The notes under the pieces were generated by a model. The model was not told where the DNA came from, ran no database searches, and saw only the letters and a program-made list of their open reading frames with translations. This document shows positions 39,677 to 48,545 of a DNA stretch of 62,544 nucleotides, piece after piece. Position numbers and translations under genes: made by a program. Source of the stretch: Rhodocyclaceae bacterium (GTDB lineage: Bacteria > Pseudomonadota > Gammaproteobacteria > Burkholderiales > Rhodocyclaceae); assembly GCA_008933825.1 (NCBI GenBank), contig WBUF01000011.1, positions 1 to 62,544 on the forward strand. Direction: 5' to 3'. Each line of letters opens with the position of its first letter. Within the stretch, counting starts at the first letter, position 1.

Positions 39677-40650
39677 CTTTTACCGCCCGCTTGACAGAGA
39701 CGTTCGACGAGCCGCTTCGCGAGCGCAGCCGCCACCCGGCGACGGTACCCGGCAGCGACCAGGGTGGACTCCATCGGCTGGATCGCCTTGCGCACGGCCT
39801 TGTCCAGCGCGGCAAAGAAGACGTCGTCCGGCGCCTGGCCGGCGAGGGCGTCGAGTCCCGGCACCAGCCCTGGAAAGGAATTCACCCCGGTGCACGCGAC
39901 GCGCAATTCGGCGATGCGGTCGCCGTCGCGCCGGAGCGCCACGGCGATGCCGGCGAGCGGGAAGTCGATGGCACCGCGCACGCGGATTTTCTCGTAGCCT
40001 GCCGACCAGCCGGACTGCGGCGGCACGTCGACGGACAACAGCAGGTCGCCGGGCGCGAGCTTGAGGTGGCGCATGCCGTCGTCGGCGAAGAGGGCAGCGA
40101 GCGGCTCGCGGCGGTTGCCCGTGGGACCGGCGATGTCGACCTCGGCGCCGAGCACCAGCAGGGCCGGCGCCAGGTCGCCGCTGTAGCAGGCATAGCAGCG
40201 GTCCGACTTCGGCGCGACGCGACAAGTGTCGCCCTCGCACTTCATGCAGTATTCGTTGGCGGTGCGCCACCAATCGCTCTGGTTGTAGAAATAGCAGCGG
40301 GTGTCCTGCATCAGGTTGCCGCCGACCGTGGCGGCGGCGCGGTGGGTGGCGCCGGCCACCTGCGCGGCGGCCTGCGCCAGCAGCGGCGCATGGCGGCGCA
40401 TGGCCTCCGATTCGCACAGCGCCTCCAGCGTCACGCCGGCGCCGATGCGCAGCGACTGACTTTCGGCGCGGATCTCGCACAGCTCGGCGAGGCCGGAGAC
40501 GTCGATCAGCCGCTGCGCCTTCTGGATGTTGCGGCGCAGGTTGGGCACCAGGTCGGTGCCGCCGGCGAGGTAGCGCGCGCCTTCGCCGGCGCCGTGCAGG
40601 GCGATCGCCTGGGCGACCGAGTCGGGCTTGAGGATGGCGAGGTCTTGCAT
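39664..40650 (-). CDS. hcrB: 4-hydroxybenzoyl-CoA reductase beta subunit
   Basis: This 328-residue FAD subunit belongs to the xanthine-oxidase family. It has the FAD-binding YLAGGTDLVPNLRRNI and ATVGGNLMQDTRC. The insert at about residues 119-155 carries Cys119, Cys135, Cys143 and Cys152. Their 16-8-9 spacing matches the four [4Fe-4S] ligands of the Thauera enzyme. This extra cluster is specific to 4-hydroxybenzoyl-CoA reductases and reverses electron flow toward the Mo site. The start overlaps the hcrA stop (TGATG). It is convergent and overlapping with the regulator gene. Confidence 0.9.
   Translation of the reverse strand: MQDLAILKPDSVAQAIALHGAGEGARYLAGGTDLVPNLRRNIQKAQRLIDVSGLAELCEIRAESQSLRIGAGVTLEALCESEAMRRHAPLLAQAAAQVAGATHRAAATVGGNLMQDTRCYFYNQSDWWRTANEYCMKCEGDTCRVAPKSDRCYACYSGDLAPALLVLGAEVDIAGPTGNRREPLAALFADDGMRHLKLAPGDLLLSVDVPPQSGWSAGYEKIRVRGAIDFPLAGIAVALRRDGDRIAELRVACTGVNSFPGLVPGLDALAGQAPDDVFFAALDKAVRKAIQPMESTLVAAGYRRRVAAALAKRLVERLCQAGGKSQSR
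39671..39680 (+). repeat. GACTGACTTT dispersed motif
   Basis: Exact copy; it includes the stop codon TGA of the ModE-like gene and lies near the 3' end of convergent hcrB. Context GGACTGACTTTTACCG. Confidence 0.6.
40454..40463 (+). repeat. GACTGACTTT dispersed motif
   Basis: Exact copy inside hcrB, antisense to the gene and encoding SQS on its strand. Context CGACTGACTTTCGGCG. Confidence 0.6.
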
Positions 40651-43007
40651 CAGGCGGCTCCTTCGGTGGCGGGTTGCTTCGCGGCCTTGCCGGTTTTTCG
40701 CTGGGCGGCGCGCTGCTCGCGCTCGCGCGCTTCCATGGCCTCGGCGATGCGCTCCGGCGTGAGCGGGAAATCGTGCAGCTCGAGGCCGGTCGCCTCGCGC
40801 ACGGCGTCGGCCAGCGCGGCGGGGAAGCCGGAGAGCGGGCCTTCGCTGGCCTCCTTGGCGCCGAAGGGGCCGTTCGGGTCGATGCTCTCGACGATGAACA
40901 CATCGATGGGCGGCGACTCGGCGATGGTCGGGAAGGCGTAGTCGAGGAAGTTGGCGGCGGCGTGCTTGCCGTTCTCGTAGCGCGTCTGCTCGCACAGGCC
41001 CTGGCCCATGCCCATCCACACCGCGCCCTGCACCTGGCCCTCGACGCTGAGCGGATTGATGGCGAAGCCGCAGTCGAGCGCGGCCCAAACCTTGTCCACG
41101 CTGATGCGGCCGGTGTCCGGATCGACGCTGACCTCGACGGCCTGCGCCGCGTAGGAAAAGCCCATCGTGGAGCCGACGGCGCCGCCGCGGTGCTTGCCGC
41201 CCTGGAACTCGACCGGGCAGGTGAACGTGCCCTTGAAATGCAGCGTGCCGGTGTTCACCAGCGCTTCGGCAGTGGCGTCGCCGAAGCCGATGGAACGGGA
41301 CGGGTCGCCGGCGACCTGGAACGCTTCGCCCAGGCACTCCACCCGTTCCGGCGCGACCTCGAGGCGGCGCGCGGCGGCCTCGACGAGAGTCTGCTTCAGC
41401 TTCTGCGCCGCGTCGAGGCAGGCGTTGCCGACCATGAAGGTGACGCGCGAGGAATACGAGCCGTTGTCCTTCGGCGTCACCGCGCTGTCATTGGAGATGA
41501 CGCGCACCCGGCGCCAATCGACGCCGAGCACTTCGACGACGACCTGGGCGACGATGGTGGTGCAGCCCTGGCCGACGTCGGCGGCGCCGGTGAGGATGGT
41601 GATGCCGCCGTCGAAGTCGAGCTTGAGCACCACCGTGGCGTGCGGCTGGCCGGTGAAGTGCACCGGCTTGGCCGAGCCGCTGACGAAGTGCGAGCAGGCC
41701 ATGCCGAGGCCCTTCCACTTCGGCATGCGGCCGCGGCGCTCGCGCCAGCCGCTCGCTGCCTCGACCTTGTCGAGGCACTCGGGCAGTCCGTAGGACTCGA
41801 CGCGCAGGCCGTTGATGGTCTCGGTCGGGCAGGGCAGCAGGTTGCGCCGCCGCACCTCGATCGGGTCGAGGCCGAGCTCGATGGCCATCGAGGTCATCAG
41901 CGACTCGAAGGCGATGCGGGTGTTGACCGTGCCGTGGCCGCGCATGGCGCCGCAGGGCGGCGTGTTCGAGTAAACGCGATAGCCGTCGTACTTCACGGCG
42001 GGTACGTCGTAGAGGCCGTTGATGAGCGCGCCGGCGTAGAGGATGGTGATGATGCCGTAGCCGCCGTAGGCGCCGCCGCGCTGTACCACCTCGCACTCGC
42101 AGGCGGTGATGCGGCCGTCGCGTGTCATGCCGAGCTTCATGCGCGTATCGCTCTCCGGGCGGCCGCGGTGGGTGAGGATGGATTCCTCGCGCGTGAGCTG
42201 CATGCGCACGGTGCCGCCGGCGGCGCGCGCCAGCAGGGAGACGATGATCTCGAAGTTGAGCGTCTCGACGCGCGAGCCGAAGCCGCCGCCGACGTAGGGC
42301 TTGATGACGCGCACGCGCGAGGTATCCAGGCCGAGACACTGGGCGACGCGCAGGTGCACGTAGTAGGGCACCATGCTCACGGTGTGCAGGGTGAGGTGGT
42401 CGCGCGAGGGGTCATAGCTGGCCATCGCGGCGTGCGGCTCCATCTGGGCGTGCGTCACCTCGGCCGTGTGGTAGGTCTGCTCGCGGATGAGGTGGGCGGC
42501 GGCGAAGCCCTCGGCGGCGTTGCCGAACTCGTTGTGTACCTCGCGCTCGATGTTGCCGGCCTTGTTGTCGTGCAGCAGCACGGCGCCGGGCGCGCGCGCC
42601 TGGGCGGCGTTCTCGATGATCGGCAGCTCGCGCACGTGCAGGCGGATCAGCTTGAGGGCCCGCTCGGCGGTCTGCTCGTCTACCGCCGCGACGGCGGCGA
42701 CCGGCTCGCCGAAGTAGCGCACCTTGCCGCGCGCCAGCGGGAATTCGTTCTGCGCGATGGGCAGGATGCCGTAAGGCACGTCGCAGTCCTCGCCGGTGAC
42801 GACCGCCACCACGCCGGGCAGGCGGCGCGCCTCGGAGGCGTCGACTTCGATCAGCTCGGCATGCGGCACGGGGCTGCGGAGGATCTTGCCCACCAGGGCA
42901 TCGGCTGGAAACAGGTCGGCGGTGTACTTGGCGCGGCCGGTGACCTTCTCGATACCGTCGACCAGCGGCAGGCGCTCGCCGACACCCTTGAACGGTCTGG
43001 TGCTCAT
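40650..43007 (-). CDS. hcrA: 4-hydroxybenzoyl-CoA reductase alpha (Mo) subunit
   Basis: This 785-residue molybdenum subunit begins [20 protein letters not shown]. It has the xanthine-oxidase-family Mo-binding segments [41 protein letters not shown] and the C-terminal [13 protein letters not shown]. Together with hcrB and hcrC it removes the phenolic hydroxyl of 4-hydroxybenzoyl-CoA to give benzoyl-CoA in anaerobic aromatic degradation. The start overlaps the hcrC stop by four bases. Benzoyl-CoA reductase genes are not in this window. Confidence 0.88.
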   Translation of the reverse strand: MSTRPFKGVGERLPLVDGIEKVTGRAKYTADLFPADALVGKILRSPVPHAELIEVDASEARRLPGVVAVVTGEDCDVPYGILPIAQNEFPLARGKVRYFGEPVAAVAAVDEQTAERALKLIRLHVRELPIIENAAQARAPGAVLLHDNKAGNIEREVHNEFGNAAEGFAAAHLIREQTYHTAEVTHAQMEPHAAMASYDPSRDHLTLHTVSMVPYYVHLRVAQCLGLDTSRVRVIKPYVGGGFGSRVETLNFEIIVSLLARAAGGTVRMQLTREESILTHRGRPESDTRMKLGMTRDGRITACECEVVQRGGAYGGYGIITILYAGALINGLYDVPAVKYDGYRVYSNTPPCGAMRGHGTVNTRIAFESLMTSMAIELGLDPIEVRRRNLLPCPTETINGLRVESYGLPECLDKVEAASGWRERRGRMPKWKGLGMACSHFVSGSAKPVHFTGQPHATVVLKLDFDGGITILTGAADVGQGCTTIVAQVVVEVLGVDWRRVRVISNDSAVTPKDNGSYSSRVTFMVGNACLDAAQKLKQTLVEAAARRLEVAPERVECLGEAFQVAGDPSRSIGFGDATAEALVNTGTLHFKGTFTCPVEFQGGKHRGGAVGSTMGFSYAAQAVEVSVDPDTGRISVDKVWAALDCGFAINPLSVEGQVQGAVWMGMGQGLCEQTRYENGKHAAANFLDYAFPTIAESPPIDVFIVESIDPNGPFGAKEASEGPLSGFPAALADAVREATGLELHDFPLTPERIAEAMEAREREQRAAQRKTGKAAKQPATEGAA

Positions 43008-43492
43008 GCCGGCTCTCCCGTCTTTTCGAGGCGGTCGGGGCAAGCCGCCTGCACCGATTCGATGATCTTGACGTAGCCGGTACAGCGGCACAGGTTGCCG
43101 CCGAGCGCCTCGCGAATCTCGGCCTCGCCCGGGTTCGGATTGCGCCGCAGCAGGCTCTCGGCGGCCATGATCATGCCCGGCGTGCAGAAGCCGCACTGGG
43201 CGCCGAGCTTCTCGTGGAAGGCCTGCTGCAGCGGCGACAGGCGGCCGTTCTGCGACTGGGATTCGATGGTTTCGACGTGGCGGCCCTCGACCGCAGCGGC
43301 GAAGGTGCAGCAGGAAAGACGCGGCCGGCCGTCGACCAGCACCGTGCAAGCGCCGCATTCGCCGCCGTCGCAGCCCTGCTTGGTGCCGGTGAGGCCGAGC
43401 TGCTCGCGCAGGTAGTCGATCAGCAGGGTATTGTCCGCCGCGGCGTCTTCACGCCAGCGACCATTTACCCGGATGCGCAGGATGCGTTTCAT
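43004..43492 (-). CDS. hcrC: 4-hydroxybenzoyl-CoA reductase gamma (2Fe-2S) subunit
   Basis: This 162-residue electron-transfer subunit has a plant-type [2Fe-2S] domain with [22 protein letters not shown] second four-helix [2Fe-2S] domain has [13 protein letters not shown] and [10 protein letters not shown]. The domain pair is characteristic of small subunits of the xanthine oxidase family. It is the first gene of hcrC-hcrA-hcrB and overlaps hcrA. It follows fdhD after 57 bases that hold an inverted repeat. Confidence 0.9.
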   Translation of the reverse strand: MKRILRIRVNGRWREDAAADNTLLIDYLREQLGLTGTKQGCDGGECGACTVLVDGRPRLSCCTFAAAVEGRHVETIESQSQNGRLSPLQQAFHEKLGAQCGFCTPGMIMAAESLLRRNPNPGEAEIREALGGNLCRCTGYVKIIESVQAACPDRLEKTGEPA

Positions 43493-43501
43493 GTGTCCGC
43501 C

Positions 43502-43527
43502 CTTTCATCGCAGAAACCCGATGAAAG
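43502..43527. promoter_or_regulatory. Inverted repeat upstream of hcrC
   Basis: CTTTCATCG (43502-43510) and CGATGAAAG (43519-43527) are perfect 9-bp inverted arms 8 bases apart, 10 bases upstream of hcrC and downstream of fdhD. There is no T-run, so an operator for hcrCAB or a processing/translation-control hairpin is more likely than a terminator. Confidence 0.45.
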
Positions 43528-43549
43528 ATTGAAACACAACAATTTGCAA

Positions 43550-44467
43550 TCAAGCAATATGCACGGGTTTGCACAGCTGGCTGCAGTCCGGCGCCTCTCC
43601 CGCCAGCAGTCGCCGGCCGTGGGTGAAAGCGGTGGCACGGCCGTTGCGGACGAAGCCGCACAGAGTGATGCCGAAGCGCTCGGTGACCTCGATGGCCAGC
43701 GAGGAGGCGGCGGAGACGGCGGCGACGAGCTCGATCCCGGCGCGGGCGGCCTTGCTCGCCATCTCCAGGGTGACGCGGCTGGTGAGCGCCGTGCCGCAGC
43801 CGGCCAGCGGCCGACCGGCGAGCAGGCACTGGCCGATGGCCTTGTCGAGGGCGTTGTGACGGCCGAGGTCCTCGGCCAGGACCAGCACGCGACCGTCGGC
43901 GTCGAAGATCGCCGCGGCATGGGTGCCGCCGGTGGCGAGCCAGACGGCCTGGCGCTGGCGCATCGCCGCCATGATGGCGTCGAGGCGGGCCGGTGCCAGC
44001 CGCAGGCGATCACCGACTTGCGGAATCCCGCGCACGACATCCTCGACCCGCTCGCGCCCGCCGCAGATGCCGCAGGAGGAGCCGACCACCACGTTGCGAC
44101 GGCGTACCCGGGCGCGCTGCGGGTCGGCGAGGGCCAGCCGCACCACTCCACGATTGTCCGGGCAGACGGCCAGCGAGCGGACGTCCTCGATCCGGTCGAA
44201 CAGGCCCTCGGTGAAGGCAAATCCGGCGGCGAGCGCCAGTATCTCCGGCACGCCACCCTCGGACAGCACGCCGTCGGCGGGCGTGAAGCCGCAGGGCGCG
44301 GTGACCGCCTCGGTCGGCGTCCACATCAGCGTGTAGGCGCCGATGCCCTCGACGTCGATGGTCAGGGTTTCCTCCTCGACCACCCAGCAGGCATCGTGGG
44401 TGCGGGAGGTTTCGTCGAAGCACTGGGCGCTGACTGCGCGAATGCCGTGCTGATGAGTGAAGTTCAC
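43550..44467 (-). CDS. fdhD: FdhD sulfurtransferase for formate dehydrogenase-type enzymes
   Basis: This 305-residue protein transfers sulfur to the bis-MGD cofactor of Mo/W enzymes of the formate-dehydrogenase type. The catalytic cysteines are Cys132 and Cys135 in GSSCGICGGRER. EDLGRHNALDKAIGQ and LTSRVTLEMASKAARAG are the conserved cofactor-binding parts. It lies 15 bases after the PadB-like gene, so that enzyme is its likely client, though no conventional formate dehydrogenase is seen in the window. Confidence 0.93.
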   Translation of the reverse strand: MNFTHQHGIRAVSAQCFDETSRTHDACWVVEEETLTIDVEGIGAYTLMWTPTEAVTAPCGFTPADGVLSEGGVPEILALAAGFAFTEGLFDRIEDVRSLAVCPDNRGVVRLALADPQRARVRRRNVVVGSSCGICGGRERVEDVVRGIPQVGDRLRLAPARLDAIMAAMRQRQAVWLATGGTHAAAIFDADGRVLVLAEDLGRHNALDKAIGQCLLAGRPLAGCGTALTSRVTLEMASKAARAGIELVAAVSAASSLAIEVTERFGITLCGFVRNGRATAFTHGRRLLAGEAPDCSQLCKPVHIA

Positions 44468-44482
44468 TATGTCATCCTCCTC

Positions 44483-47206
44483 TCAGGCAGCCTTGCGCAG
44501 GGCGACGCGCACCACGTCCGAGCCGGAGCCGGTGGCGTCGGTAAGTTCCAGCGACATCGGCGCCACGGTGTTCAGGCTCGGCGCCTTCAGATCCTTGGCG
44601 TAGGGCGTCGCCCAGTAGTCGAACTGGCCGACGATGAGCAGTGTGTCGGGCCGGATGCCCTGGTTGACGATGGCCGGACCGCGCGTGGTGCGTACGGTCG
44701 AAACCACCTCGACCTCGTCGCCGTCCTCGATCCCCAGGCGCGCCGCGGTGCGCGTGTTCATTACCACGCCACGGTGGCCGCGGATGTTCTCCGACAGCTC
44801 GTTCATGAGCTGGATCGAGGCATTGCCGCCGGCATGGAACTGCATGCTCTTGGTGGTGAGCAGCCAAAAGGGAAAATCCTCCGGTCGCGCCCCCTGGTTT
44901 ATCAGGGCCCGTTCCCACTTGCCCGGCATGTCATGCCAGGACGGCAGGAACTGGTACTCGGTGAGTTGCTCGTCCCACCAGTGGATGCCCTGCTCGTGCA
45001 GGCGGCGCTCCAGTTCGCGGCCGGAGCGCGTCAGGCGTTCCTGGTAGGGCAGTTCGAAGCGGAGATTCTGCTCCACCAGCTTGGGGTAGAGGTACCAGCC
45101 ACGCCGCGACCAGGGCTTGCTGTAGAAGCCGTTTTCCTTGAACCAGGCCAGGCCGTGTATCTCCTTGCCTTCGGATAGCTCCGCACTGGCGGCCTTGCAG
45201 CCGGCGTCCCAGATTTCCTCGACGCTGTGCGGCACTGACGGGTCGAGCGAGAAATCATAGTGCTCGGTCTTCAGCCGGATCGTGCCGGCGCCGCGGTTGA
45301 TGGCACTGTTGTACTCCTCGAGAATTCCGACGCGGCGTGCAAGTTCGGTCGATATCCAGGTGAAGTCGCGCGTGTCGCCGCGCGGATCGACCACCGGCTG
45401 GCGCAGGATGAAGCCCTGGTGGTCCCAGTACTGCTCGATGTACTTGGTGCGGCCGAGGCGGATCAACTGGAGGCTCTCCAGGTCGGTCGCCTCGGGCAGC
45501 AGGATGTCGGCCATCCAGTTGGTCTCGTCGACGGTGTAGGCGAAGGAAACCATGAAGGGGAAGCGCGCGATGGTTTCGGTGAGGCCGCGCGTGTCCCAGA
45601 AGGCGATCGCCGGGTTGGTGCGGAAGGTGAACCACAATTCCGGAAAGGCCGGGGTCATGAGCTTTTCCGGCGCCTCCTTCTGCCACATCCAGGCAAGGTG
45701 CGTCGGGCCGAGCGCCTGGCTCCAGGGGCCGTTGCCGGCCAGCGGCACCAGGGTGCGATGCGCGTTGCGGTTGGCCGGCCGACGGACCCAGCGCTCGGGA
45801 TCGGTCGGGTTGAGGCCATGCACCATGAAGCCGTCCTCGCCGGGTCGGACGCTCTGCAGTCGGTCCTCGTGCGGGCGGTTGATGCGCACGGTGGTGCCGA
45901 GCGTGCCGCCGGGCACTTCCAGCGCGCCGACCAGGACGGCCATGACGGTGCGCGACCAGCAGCAGTCGAAGGCGCCCCAGCCGTTGTTGACCGTCTTGCC
46001 GAGTGTCACCGAGACGGGGCGGAAGGGCAGCACCTCGCCGTCGATCTCGATGGTCTCGCCGACGCGGGCGTGGTCGACGAATTCGTTGGCGACACGGCGG
46101 ATGCGCTCGGCCGGCACCTCGCAGACCTTCTCGGCCCATTCGGGCGAATACGGCGCGACATGGGCCACGAGCTTGGCGAAGGACGGCTCGCCATCGACAT
46201 CGAGGTACTGCCAGCGGTCCTGGTCGGGCCCCTGTTCGTAGGCCGAGGGAATCCTGAAACGGCCATCGAGGGCGGGCAGGGTGTCCGGCGTATCGAAGGG
46301 CACGGCGGCGCTGCGGCGGGTATCCCACAACAGGGGCTTGCCGCTGTCCGGATCGCGCAGGTAGTAGCCCTTGGGGCCGACCAGGTAGGGCGAGGCGGTG
46401 CGGTTGCGCAGGAAGGGCAAATCGAGATCGGTGCGGGGCCGCTCGTGCAGCATGACATGGATAAGGGCGAACATGAAGGCGCCGTCGGTCTTCGGCCTGA
46501 TGGGAATCCATTCGGCCGAGGCGGCGGCGGTGACGCCCAGGTGCGGCTCGACGTAGACGCGCTTCATGCCGCGCACGCGCGCCGCGGCATGGCGCGCGGC
46601 GGCGCAAACGCCGCCGGTGACCTCGACGTTGGCGCCGAAGGAAATGATGTATTCCGTGTAGGGCGTGTCGGCGGCAACGGTGAAGGCGCGGTGCCAGTAC
46701 TCGCCGTAGAGATGTTCGGAATGCGTGCATTTCACGCCCTGGCCGGAGCCAAAGCTGTAATCCATCGGCCCCCAGGCGGAGAGGAAAGCCGGGAAGGTGC
46801 CCATGTAATTGGAGGGCGTGCCGCCGTGGCCGAAGCTTGCGGCCACGCGCGGCAGGCCGGTTTCGTCGATGACCCCCTTGGCGCGAATGTCGCGCAGCCT
46901 CGCGGCGACGATGTCGAGCGCCTCGTCCCAGGAGATCGGCTCGAAGCCGGGATCCTCGTGCATGCCCTTCTTCGGATTGGTGCGACGCATCGGCGACAGG
47001 ACGCGGTGCGGCGAGTAGGTCTTCTGGATCAGGCCGTAGGCCTTGACGCAGGGTTTGCCGTCGCCGGGATGGATGCCCCTGCCGTTGAAGTTCGGCGCCA
47101 CCTCGGTGGCCACGCCGTTTTCCACCTTCACTGCCAGCAGGTCGGGGCCCGCCACGCAGTTGAAGCAGTAGGTCGGCACCCATTTCGTCGTGGCATTGGT
47201 TTCCAT
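44483..47206 (-). CDS. Molybdopterin oxidoreductase, PadB-like (phenylacetyl-CoA dehydrogenase type)
   Basis: This 907-residue catalytic subunit of the DMSO reductase superfamily has no Tat signal, so it is probably cytoplasmic. The N-terminal cluster region reads WVPTYCFNCVAGPDLLAVKV: Cys14, Cys17 and Cys53 are present, with Asp22 near the third-cysteine position. ISWDEALDIVAARLRDIR, GPKGYYLRDPDSGKPLL and the C-terminal molydopterin-binding GQFDYWATPYAKDLKAPSLN follow. The overall pattern, especially the YC(F/Y)NCVAGPD start, resembles PadB of phenylacetyl-CoA:acceptor oxidoreductase, by memory and not by search. No PadC/PadD genes adjoin it. AGGAGG precedes the ATG; an extension to 47308 crosses the promoter. 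Confidence 0.72.
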   Translation of the reverse strand: METNATTKWVPTYCFNCVAGPDLLAVKVENGVATEVAPNFNGRGIHPGDGKPCVKAYGLIQKTYSPHRVLSPMRRTNPKKGMHEDPGFEPISWDEALDIVAARLRDIRAKGVIDETGLPRVAASFGHGGTPSNYMGTFPAFLSAWGPMDYSFGSGQGVKCTHSEHLYGEYWHRAFTVAADTPYTEYIISFGANVEVTGGVCAAARHAAARVRGMKRVYVEPHLGVTAAASAEWIPIRPKTDGAFMFALIHVMLHERPRTDLDLPFLRNRTASPYLVGPKGYYLRDPDSGKPLLWDTRRSAAVPFDTPDTLPALDGRFRIPSAYEQGPDQDRWQYLDVDGEPSFAKLVAHVAPYSPEWAEKVCEVPAERIRRVANEFVDHARVGETIEIDGEVLPFRPVSVTLGKTVNNGWGAFDCCWSRTVMAVLVGALEVPGGTLGTTVRINRPHEDRLQSVRPGEDGFMVHGLNPTDPERWVRRPANRNAHRTLVPLAGNGPWSQALGPTHLAWMWQKEAPEKLMTPAFPELWFTFRTNPAIAFWDTRGLTETIARFPFMVSFAYTVDETNWMADILLPEATDLESLQLIRLGRTKYIEQYWDHQGFILRQPVVDPRGDTRDFTWISTELARRVGILEEYNSAINRGAGTIRLKTEHYDFSLDPSVPHSVEEIWDAGCKAASAELSEGKEIHGLAWFKENGFYSKPWSRRGWYLYPKLVEQNLRFELPYQERLTRSGRELERRLHEQGIHWWDEQLTEYQFLPSWHDMPGKWERALINQGARPEDFPFWLLTTKSMQFHAGGNASIQLMNELSENIRGHRGVVMNTRTAARLGIEDGDEVEVVSTVRTTRGPAIVNQGIRPDTLLIVGQFDYWATPYAKDLKAPSLNTVAPMSLELTDATGSGSDVVRVALRKAA

Positions 47207-47248
47207 CGCGCCTCCTTGTCGTGATACGAAATCAATCTCGCAAAACCA

Positions 47249-47262
47249 TTGTTGCGTATCAA
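47249..47262. promoter_or_regulatory. FNR-type site upstream of the PadB-like gene
   Basis: TTGTT-GCGT-ATCAA matches the FNR/ANR consensus TTGAT-N4-ATCAA at 9 of 10 positions. It lies 43 bases upstream of the start codon, with a weak TATCAC (minus strand) about 22 bases downstream. This fits activation under low oxygen. Confidence 0.45.
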
Positions 47263-47298
47263 GTGTAAGAGGATCGAAACCGTCTGCAAATAGGGTAG

Positions 47299-47318
47299 CG
47301 CCCTGCATATGCAGGGCG
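47299..47318. promoter_or_regulatory. 20-bp perfect palindrome upstream of the PadB-like gene
   Basis: CGCCCTGCATATGCAGGGCG is its own reverse complement over 20 bases. It lies 93 to 112 bases upstream of the PadB-like start. Its TGCATATG centre also occurs in the tupA/regulator intergenic repeat. It is a strong candidate for a dimeric regulator operator. Confidence 0.6.
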
Positions 47319-47366
47319 AAAAATATATGCCAGCAGGCGAAAACGCCGTATTGCGGAGACTGACTT

Positions 47367-47798
47367 CTACCGTCCCGCCGGGGTCTTGTCGATGCCGTCG
47401 ATCTTGGCCCCCGGCGCGAGACCGCGACGCTGGAACCATCCGGCGTTCATCTCCAGGGCGAAGCGGACCGGCCTGACCGAACAGTGGTTCTCGAGCGATT
47501 GCGGCTGCATGTCGGCAAGCTGCACGATGCGGCCGCTGTCGTCGAGGAAGGCAATGCTCAAGGGAATCAGCGTGTTCTTCATCCAGAAACACTGCACGCC
47601 GGCCTCGGGAAAGACGAACAGCATGCCGCGGTGCGCAGGCAAGGATGGGCGGTTCATCAGGCCGGTCATGCGCTCGGCGTTGCTGCTGGCCACCTCGGCC
47701 TCGATGCGGTGCATGCCGGCGAAAAGCTCTATGGGCGGCGCGGCCTGCACGGCGGCACTCGCCAGCAGGAGGCTGAGAAGACAGGACAGGCGTTTCAT
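47367..47798 (-). CDS. DUF192 exported protein
   Basis: This 143-residue protein has a signal peptide (MKRLSCLLSLLLASAAVQAA) and then the DUF192 motifs SSNAERMTGLMNRPSLPAHRGMLFVF and CFWMKNTLIPLSIAFLD. The function of DUF192 is unknown. It is the last gene of the cytochrome-dmsA-dmsB-torD run, 12 bases after the chaperone. A near copy of GACTGACTTT overlaps its stop codon. Confidence 0.87.
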   Translation of the reverse strand: MKRLSCLLSLLLASAAVQAAPPIELFAGMHRIEAEVASSNAERMTGLMNRPSLPAHRGMLFVFPEAGVQCFWMKNTLIPLSIAFLDDSGRIVQLADMQPQSLENHCSVRPVRFALEMNAGWFQRRGLAPGAKIDGIDKTPAGR

Positions 47799-47810
47799 GG
47801 CAACGGGAGC

Positions 47811-48545
47811 TTACCAGCCCGGCGCCGCGCCCGGCAGGTAGGCGAGCGGGATGGGGTCGCCTCTGTCCGCCGACTCGAGGCGGGCCTCGTCCGCCGCGCG
47901 CGCGGGACGCGGCTCGCCCAGCCGCTCGGCGAGCAGGTCGCGCAGGCGCTCGCACCAGAGGAAAGTCAGTCGCTGCAGCACGGCGTAGAAGGGCGTGTCG
48001 CAGCGGCTGGCCACGCGCTCGGCGAAATCCGGCAGCCAGCGCAGCAGATGCTCGTCCATCATGACGGCCAGTTTTCCCATCGCTTCCCTGCCGGCAGCCC
48101 GCCGCAACGCCTGGGCGATATAGAGCAGTTGCAGCACCAGGTGGTCGTCCGGGCGACGGCGCCAGTCAGTCGCCGCGAGTCCGCTCTCGGCATAAATGTC
48201 GCGCAGTGCGAACATGGCCTGCTGGCAGGCAAGATGGTCGTCGTCGGTCCAAACCGATTCGCAGGGCGATGCGCCATAGGCGCCCGTCAGGTAGATCGCG
48301 GCATAGTCCGCTGCGAGGTCGTCCGGGTTTGCGGCGCTCGCCTCCTCCGCCGCATGCGCCATCAGGCGCCAGGCATCGCGCATCGCCTCGCCTGCCGGCA
48401 GCAGGCCGAGGTTGGCGGGAAAGCCAGCCTCGCACAGGGCGGCCAGCGTCTCCCGCGTCAGCTCGCGGTCATGCAGCGCGGCGAGCATTTCCGCATCCTC
48501 GGCAAGGGCGATAGCCAGCCCGGAGGAGAGGACGGCGTTCGTCAT
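47811..48545 (-). CDS. TorD/DmsD-like molybdoenzyme chaperone
   Basis: This 244-residue all-helical cytoplasmic protein has the TorD-family features ADYAAIYLTG (a Y/D-rich motif) and DDHLVLQLLYIAQAL, and a conserved MDEHLLRWLPDFAERV. Such chaperones bind Tat signal peptides of DMSO reductase-type subunits and aid cofactor insertion. Its start overlaps the dmsB-like stop (ATGA), which links it to the DmsA-like subunit. It contains an exact GACTGACTTT copy (RLTF codons) and a 9-bp variant. Confidence 0.85.
   Translation of the reverse strand: MTNAVLSSGLAIALAEDAEMLAALHDRELTRETLAALCEAGFPANLGLLPAGEAMRDAWRLMAHAAEEASAANPDDLAADYAAIYLTGAYGASPCESVWTDDDHLACQQAMFALRDIYAESGLAATDWRRRPDDHLVLQLLYIAQALRRAAGREAMGKLAVMMDEHLLRWLPDFAERVASRCDTPFYAVLQRLTFLWCERLRDLLAERLGEPRPARAADEARLESADRGDPIPLAYLPGAAPGW
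47962..47971 (-). repeat. GACTGACTTT dispersed motif
   Basis: Exact copy in the TorD-like gene (RLTF codons). Context CGACTGACTTTCCTCT. An 8-bp relative GACTGACT lies at 48166-48173. Confidence 0.6.

Noticed and set aside
40674..43076. 800-codon plus-strand frame opposite hcrA
   Set aside because: Composition is typical of antisense to GC-rich genes and hcrA is clearly coding.
45255..47224. Long frames on both strands within the PadB-like gene
   Set aside because: Only the 44483-47206 minus frame has recognisable motifs.
47320..47336. Sigma-54 promoter (TGGCATATATTTTTCG on the minus strand)
   Set aside because: The -24 part fits loosely but the -12 TTGC element is missing.
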